Source: Planotetraspora silvatica
GTDB taxonomy: Bacteria; Actinomycetota; Actinomycetes; Streptosporangiales; Streptosporangiaceae
DNA: 64,000 nt
Assembly: GCF_016863315.1 (NCBI RefSeq)
Contig: NZ_BOOQ01000013.1
Coordinates: 232,340 to 296,339 of the forward strand
Direction: 5' to 3'
In this document: positions 62,174 to 64,000 of the stretch, one piece after another
Position numbering within the stretch: position 1 is the stretch's first letter
Layout of the letters: each line of letters starts with the position of its first letter
The notes under the pieces: generated by a model
The model's database searches: none
The model's input: the letters and a program-made list of their open reading frames with translations, nothing else
Told to the model about the DNA's origin: nothing
Program-made: the position numbers and the translations under genes

Positions 62174-63832
62174 TCAGGCCGGGCGGAGTGCGCGGCCCGG
62201 GGTCTCGCCGGTGAGCCGGCCGCCGCGAAGGACGGGGACGCCTGAGACCAGCACGTCGTCGACGCCCACGGCGAGCGCGCGCGGGTTCTCGTAGGTCGCG
62301 GTGTCGGCGACCCGCAGGGGGTCGACGATGATCAGGTCGGCGATCTGGCCACGCCGCACCAGACCGCGGTCCGGCAACCCGAAGCGGCGGGCCGGGTGCG
62401 AGGCCAGATGGACGGCCGCCTGCTCCCAGGTGAGGTCGCCGAGCTCGCGGACGTGCCTGCCGAGGTAGCGCGCGAAGGCGCCGAAGCCCCGCGGGTGCGG
62501 GTGGCCGCCCACGTAGATGCCGTCCGATCCACCGGTGTGGGCAGGATCTTGGAGGATCTCGCGCACGGACCGCTCCCCCTCCGGCCCTTCGTCCGGGCGG
62601 GCCGCGACACAGCCCGCCTCGAGACGGGTCTCCATCAGCAGGATCCGGCAGAACTCCGCGGGCTCCATCCCCTGATTCGCCGCGGCCGCCGGGAGGGTCA
62701 TCCCTTCCGCCCATTCGAATCCCGGCGCGTGGGACAGGGTGATCCGGGGCCACAGATCCCCGAGCCCGGCCCATTCACGTGCCAGCCGTACATGCTCGGA
62801 CCCTAGGAGGGAGACGGCATGGTCCGTGTCCGCGGCGGGAACCCACGCGGGAAGCGTGACCATCGCCAGGATGGTGCTGCTCCGCAGGTAGGGATAGCTG
62901 TCGAAGCTGAGGTCCACTCCCCGGCGGCGCGCGTCCTCCACCAGGGGCAGCAGAGTCGAGGCGGGGCCGTGGTAGTGCGACACGTGCACGGCGGCGCGCG
63001 AGCGTTCGGCGATCGCCACGACCTCGGCCATCCCCGTCGGAGCCGAGGCGCCGTAACCACGCATGTGTGTCACGTACGGCAACGCCCCGAGCGCCTGGCA
63101 GAGGTGGGCCAGCTCGTCGGCGTCCGCGTACCGGCCGGGGACGTATTCGAGCCCGGTCGACAGGCCCGCCGCGCCCTCGGACAGGCCCGTCTCGATCACC
63201 GCCCGCATGGCACACAGTTCGCCGGGGTCGGCGGCACGCTCCGCCGGCCCCATGACGTCGAAACGGATCGTCCCGTGAGGCAGGAGGTAGGCCGTGTTCA
63301 GCGCGGTGGCCCGGTCGTAGCCCGCCAGCAGTTCCGCCACGCTGACCGGGCCGTCGATCCCCGGATGGGCGCCGTTGACGGCCGCGAAGTATCGCCTCGC
63401 GTAGTCGAGCGCGGCCACCGACCTCGTCGGCGCGAACGACAGACCGTCCTGGCCGAGGACGAGGGTGGTCACGCCCTGACGCAGGGCGGCGAGCTGGATC
63501 TCCTGGTCGAAGACGACCGCGTCGCCGTGGGCATGGCAGTCGATCAGGCCGGGGAGCACATACCTCCCGGAGGCGTCGATGACCGTCTCGGCCTCGATTG
63601 GGGTCGCACTCGCGGTTACGGCTGCGCGCGCCGTTACGGCCGCACTTGCGGCTGCGGCCGTGGTTTCGGCTTCGGTGGTTTCGGCTTCGGTGGTTTCGGC
63701 TTCGGTTGTGGTTTCGCTCAGCCTGCCGAGCGCCCGTACGTGCCCGCCGACGATGCCGACATCCGCTCTGAAGGCCGGCGCGCCGGTCCCGTCGACAACC
63801 CAGCCACCCGTGATCAGGACATCGAAGGTCAC
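62174..63832 (-). CDS. N-acyl-D-amino-acid deacylase (amidohydrolase)
   Basis: A 552-residue amidohydrolase-superfamily enzyme that releases D-amino acids from N-acyl forms. Motifs: ITGGWVVDGTGAP, GLIDCHAHGDAV with the HxH pair, GQDGLSFAPTRS, YVTHMRGYG, HVSHYHG and TGGSDGIYVGGHPHPRGFG. GTG 63832 gives the usual start of the family; ATG 63901 would add 23 residues. A Thr/Glu/Ala-rich repeated insert (ETTEAETTEAETT) lies near residue 40, before the metal site. First gene of the operon, 172 bp upstream of the deaminase. Confidence 0.9.
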   Translation of the reverse strand: MTFDVLITGGWVVDGTGAPAFRADVGIVGGHVRALGRLSETTTEAETTEAETTEAETTAAAASAAVTARAAVTASATPIEAETVIDASGRYVLPGLIDCHAHGDAVVFDQEIQLAALRQGVTTLVLGQDGLSFAPTRSVAALDYARRYFAAVNGAHPGIDGPVSVAELLAGYDRATALNTAYLLPHGTIRFDVMGPAERAADPGELCAMRAVIETGLSEGAAGLSTGLEYVPGRYADADELAHLCQALGALPYVTHMRGYGASAPTGMAEVVAIAERSRAAVHVSHYHGPASTLLPLVEDARRRGVDLSFDSYPYLRSSTILAMVTLPAWVPAADTDHAVSLLGSEHVRLAREWAGLGDLWPRITLSHAPGFEWAEGMTLPAAAANQGMEPAEFCRILLMETRLEAGCVAARPDEGPEGERSVREILQDPAHTGGSDGIYVGGHPHPRGFGAFARYLGRHVRELGDLTWEQAAVHLASHPARRFGLPDRGLVRRGQIADLIIVDPLRVADTATYENPRALAVGVDDVLVSGVPVLRGGRLTGETPGRALRPA

Positions 63833-63916
63833 GAGTTCGATTGAATCACTGACCGGTACACACGTGTTCCGCGCCCGCAGCCGGATGGTGGTGCGGCTCA
63901 TGTTCGACGTGGCCTG

Positions 63917-64000
63917 TCAGGCGCGTTCGAGGCGCCGCCGGGCGTACGGCCGGTCGTCGGGCTGGTCATGCGGCTCGGGGCGGCGCGGCGGCGGTGGCGG
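63917..64000 (-). CDS. C-terminal fragment of a minus-strand gene (partial)
   Basis: A minus-strand frame is open from the window edge to TGA at 63919-63917, encoding a Pro/Arg-rich end (PPPPPRRPEPHDQPDD then RPYARRRLERA). It is 16 bp upstream of the longest possible start of the deacylase gene and in the same direction, so it may be the end of an upstream operon gene. Only 27 codons are visible. Confidence 0.35.
   Translation of the reverse strand, partial: PPPPPRRPEPHDQPDDRPYARRRLERA

Overview
The window is high-GC DNA with dense, often overlapping genes (many ATGA or GTGA stop/start overlaps), frequent GTG starts, several Hanks-type Ser/Thr kinases and a nonribosomal peptide synthetase (NRPS) cluster. 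This points to a filamentous actinomycete, perhaps Streptosporangiales such as a Nonomuraea or Streptosporangium relative. The phylum-level call is firm; the order-level guess is inference only. Most of the window looks like chromosomal accessory and secondary-metabolism territory. No transposase, integrase, CRISPR array or rRNA was seen, and there is one tRNA, Arg with anticodon CCG.

Layout: (1) 1-8.0 kb: 3' part of an MFS transporter, a 41-residue Lys-rich protein, a bacterial PH-domain pair, an agmatinase-type ureohydrolase, a shrunken PBP2-like protein that has lost its catalytic motifs and is coupled to a RodA/FtsW SEDS protein, and a DUF2293 protein. (2) 8.0-11.9 kb: a Ser/Thr kinase and a DNA N6-methyltransferase with an N-terminal HTH on the minus strand, divergent from a PP2C phosphatase. 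(3) 12-27.6 kb: DUF7144 protein, CGNR zinc-finger regulator and methyltransferase, acetate-kinase-like protein, PhzF, CMD protein, NarL-type two-component system, hutU with an AllC-like amidohydrolase, ECF sigma factor and membrane Ser/Thr kinase, DUF4232 lipoprotein, NADAR protein, a RelE-like/DUF6247 pair and KptA. (4) 27.7-31.3 kb: a very large secreted multidomain glucanase, probably GH87. (5) 31.8-46.1 kb: the NRPS cluster. (6) 46-52 kb: a small membrane protein, pentapeptide protein, lipoprotein, and a second methyltransferase-kinase module paralogous to region 2. (7) 52-57.3 kb: secreted lipase, NAD-dependent epimerase, MBL hydrolase, tRNA-Arg, receiver-only regulator and a secreted low-complexity protein. 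(8) 57.9-64 kb: a LacI regulator and a D-amino-acid catabolic operon (N-acyl-D-amino-acid deacylase, D-amino-acid deaminase, RidA, and an unassigned TIM-barrel-like protein).

The NRPS cluster has an unusual build: a free carrier protein, a two-module C-A-PCP-C-A-PCP protein, a C-A-PCP-TE protein whose C-terminus is a complete MFS exporter, an MbtH domain fused to a carrier protein, and a divergently encoded free condensation-like protein. Hand-read specificity codes suggest Gly, then an amine-bearing or otherwise unusual residue, then Ser. The thioesterase has Cys (GHCGVG) where the nucleophilic Ser normally is. A terminal Ser with a Cys-thioesterase makes a strained-ring (beta-lactone) or cyclised product worth testing.

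The two features most likely to be undescribed systems are the duplicated HTH-methyltransferase + Ser/Thr-kinase module (one copy with a PP2C phosphatase and interlocked divergent promoters) and the pseudo-transpeptidase coupled to RodA. Short in-phase tandem repeats (12-18 bp) recur across the window, both in coding linkers and between genes.
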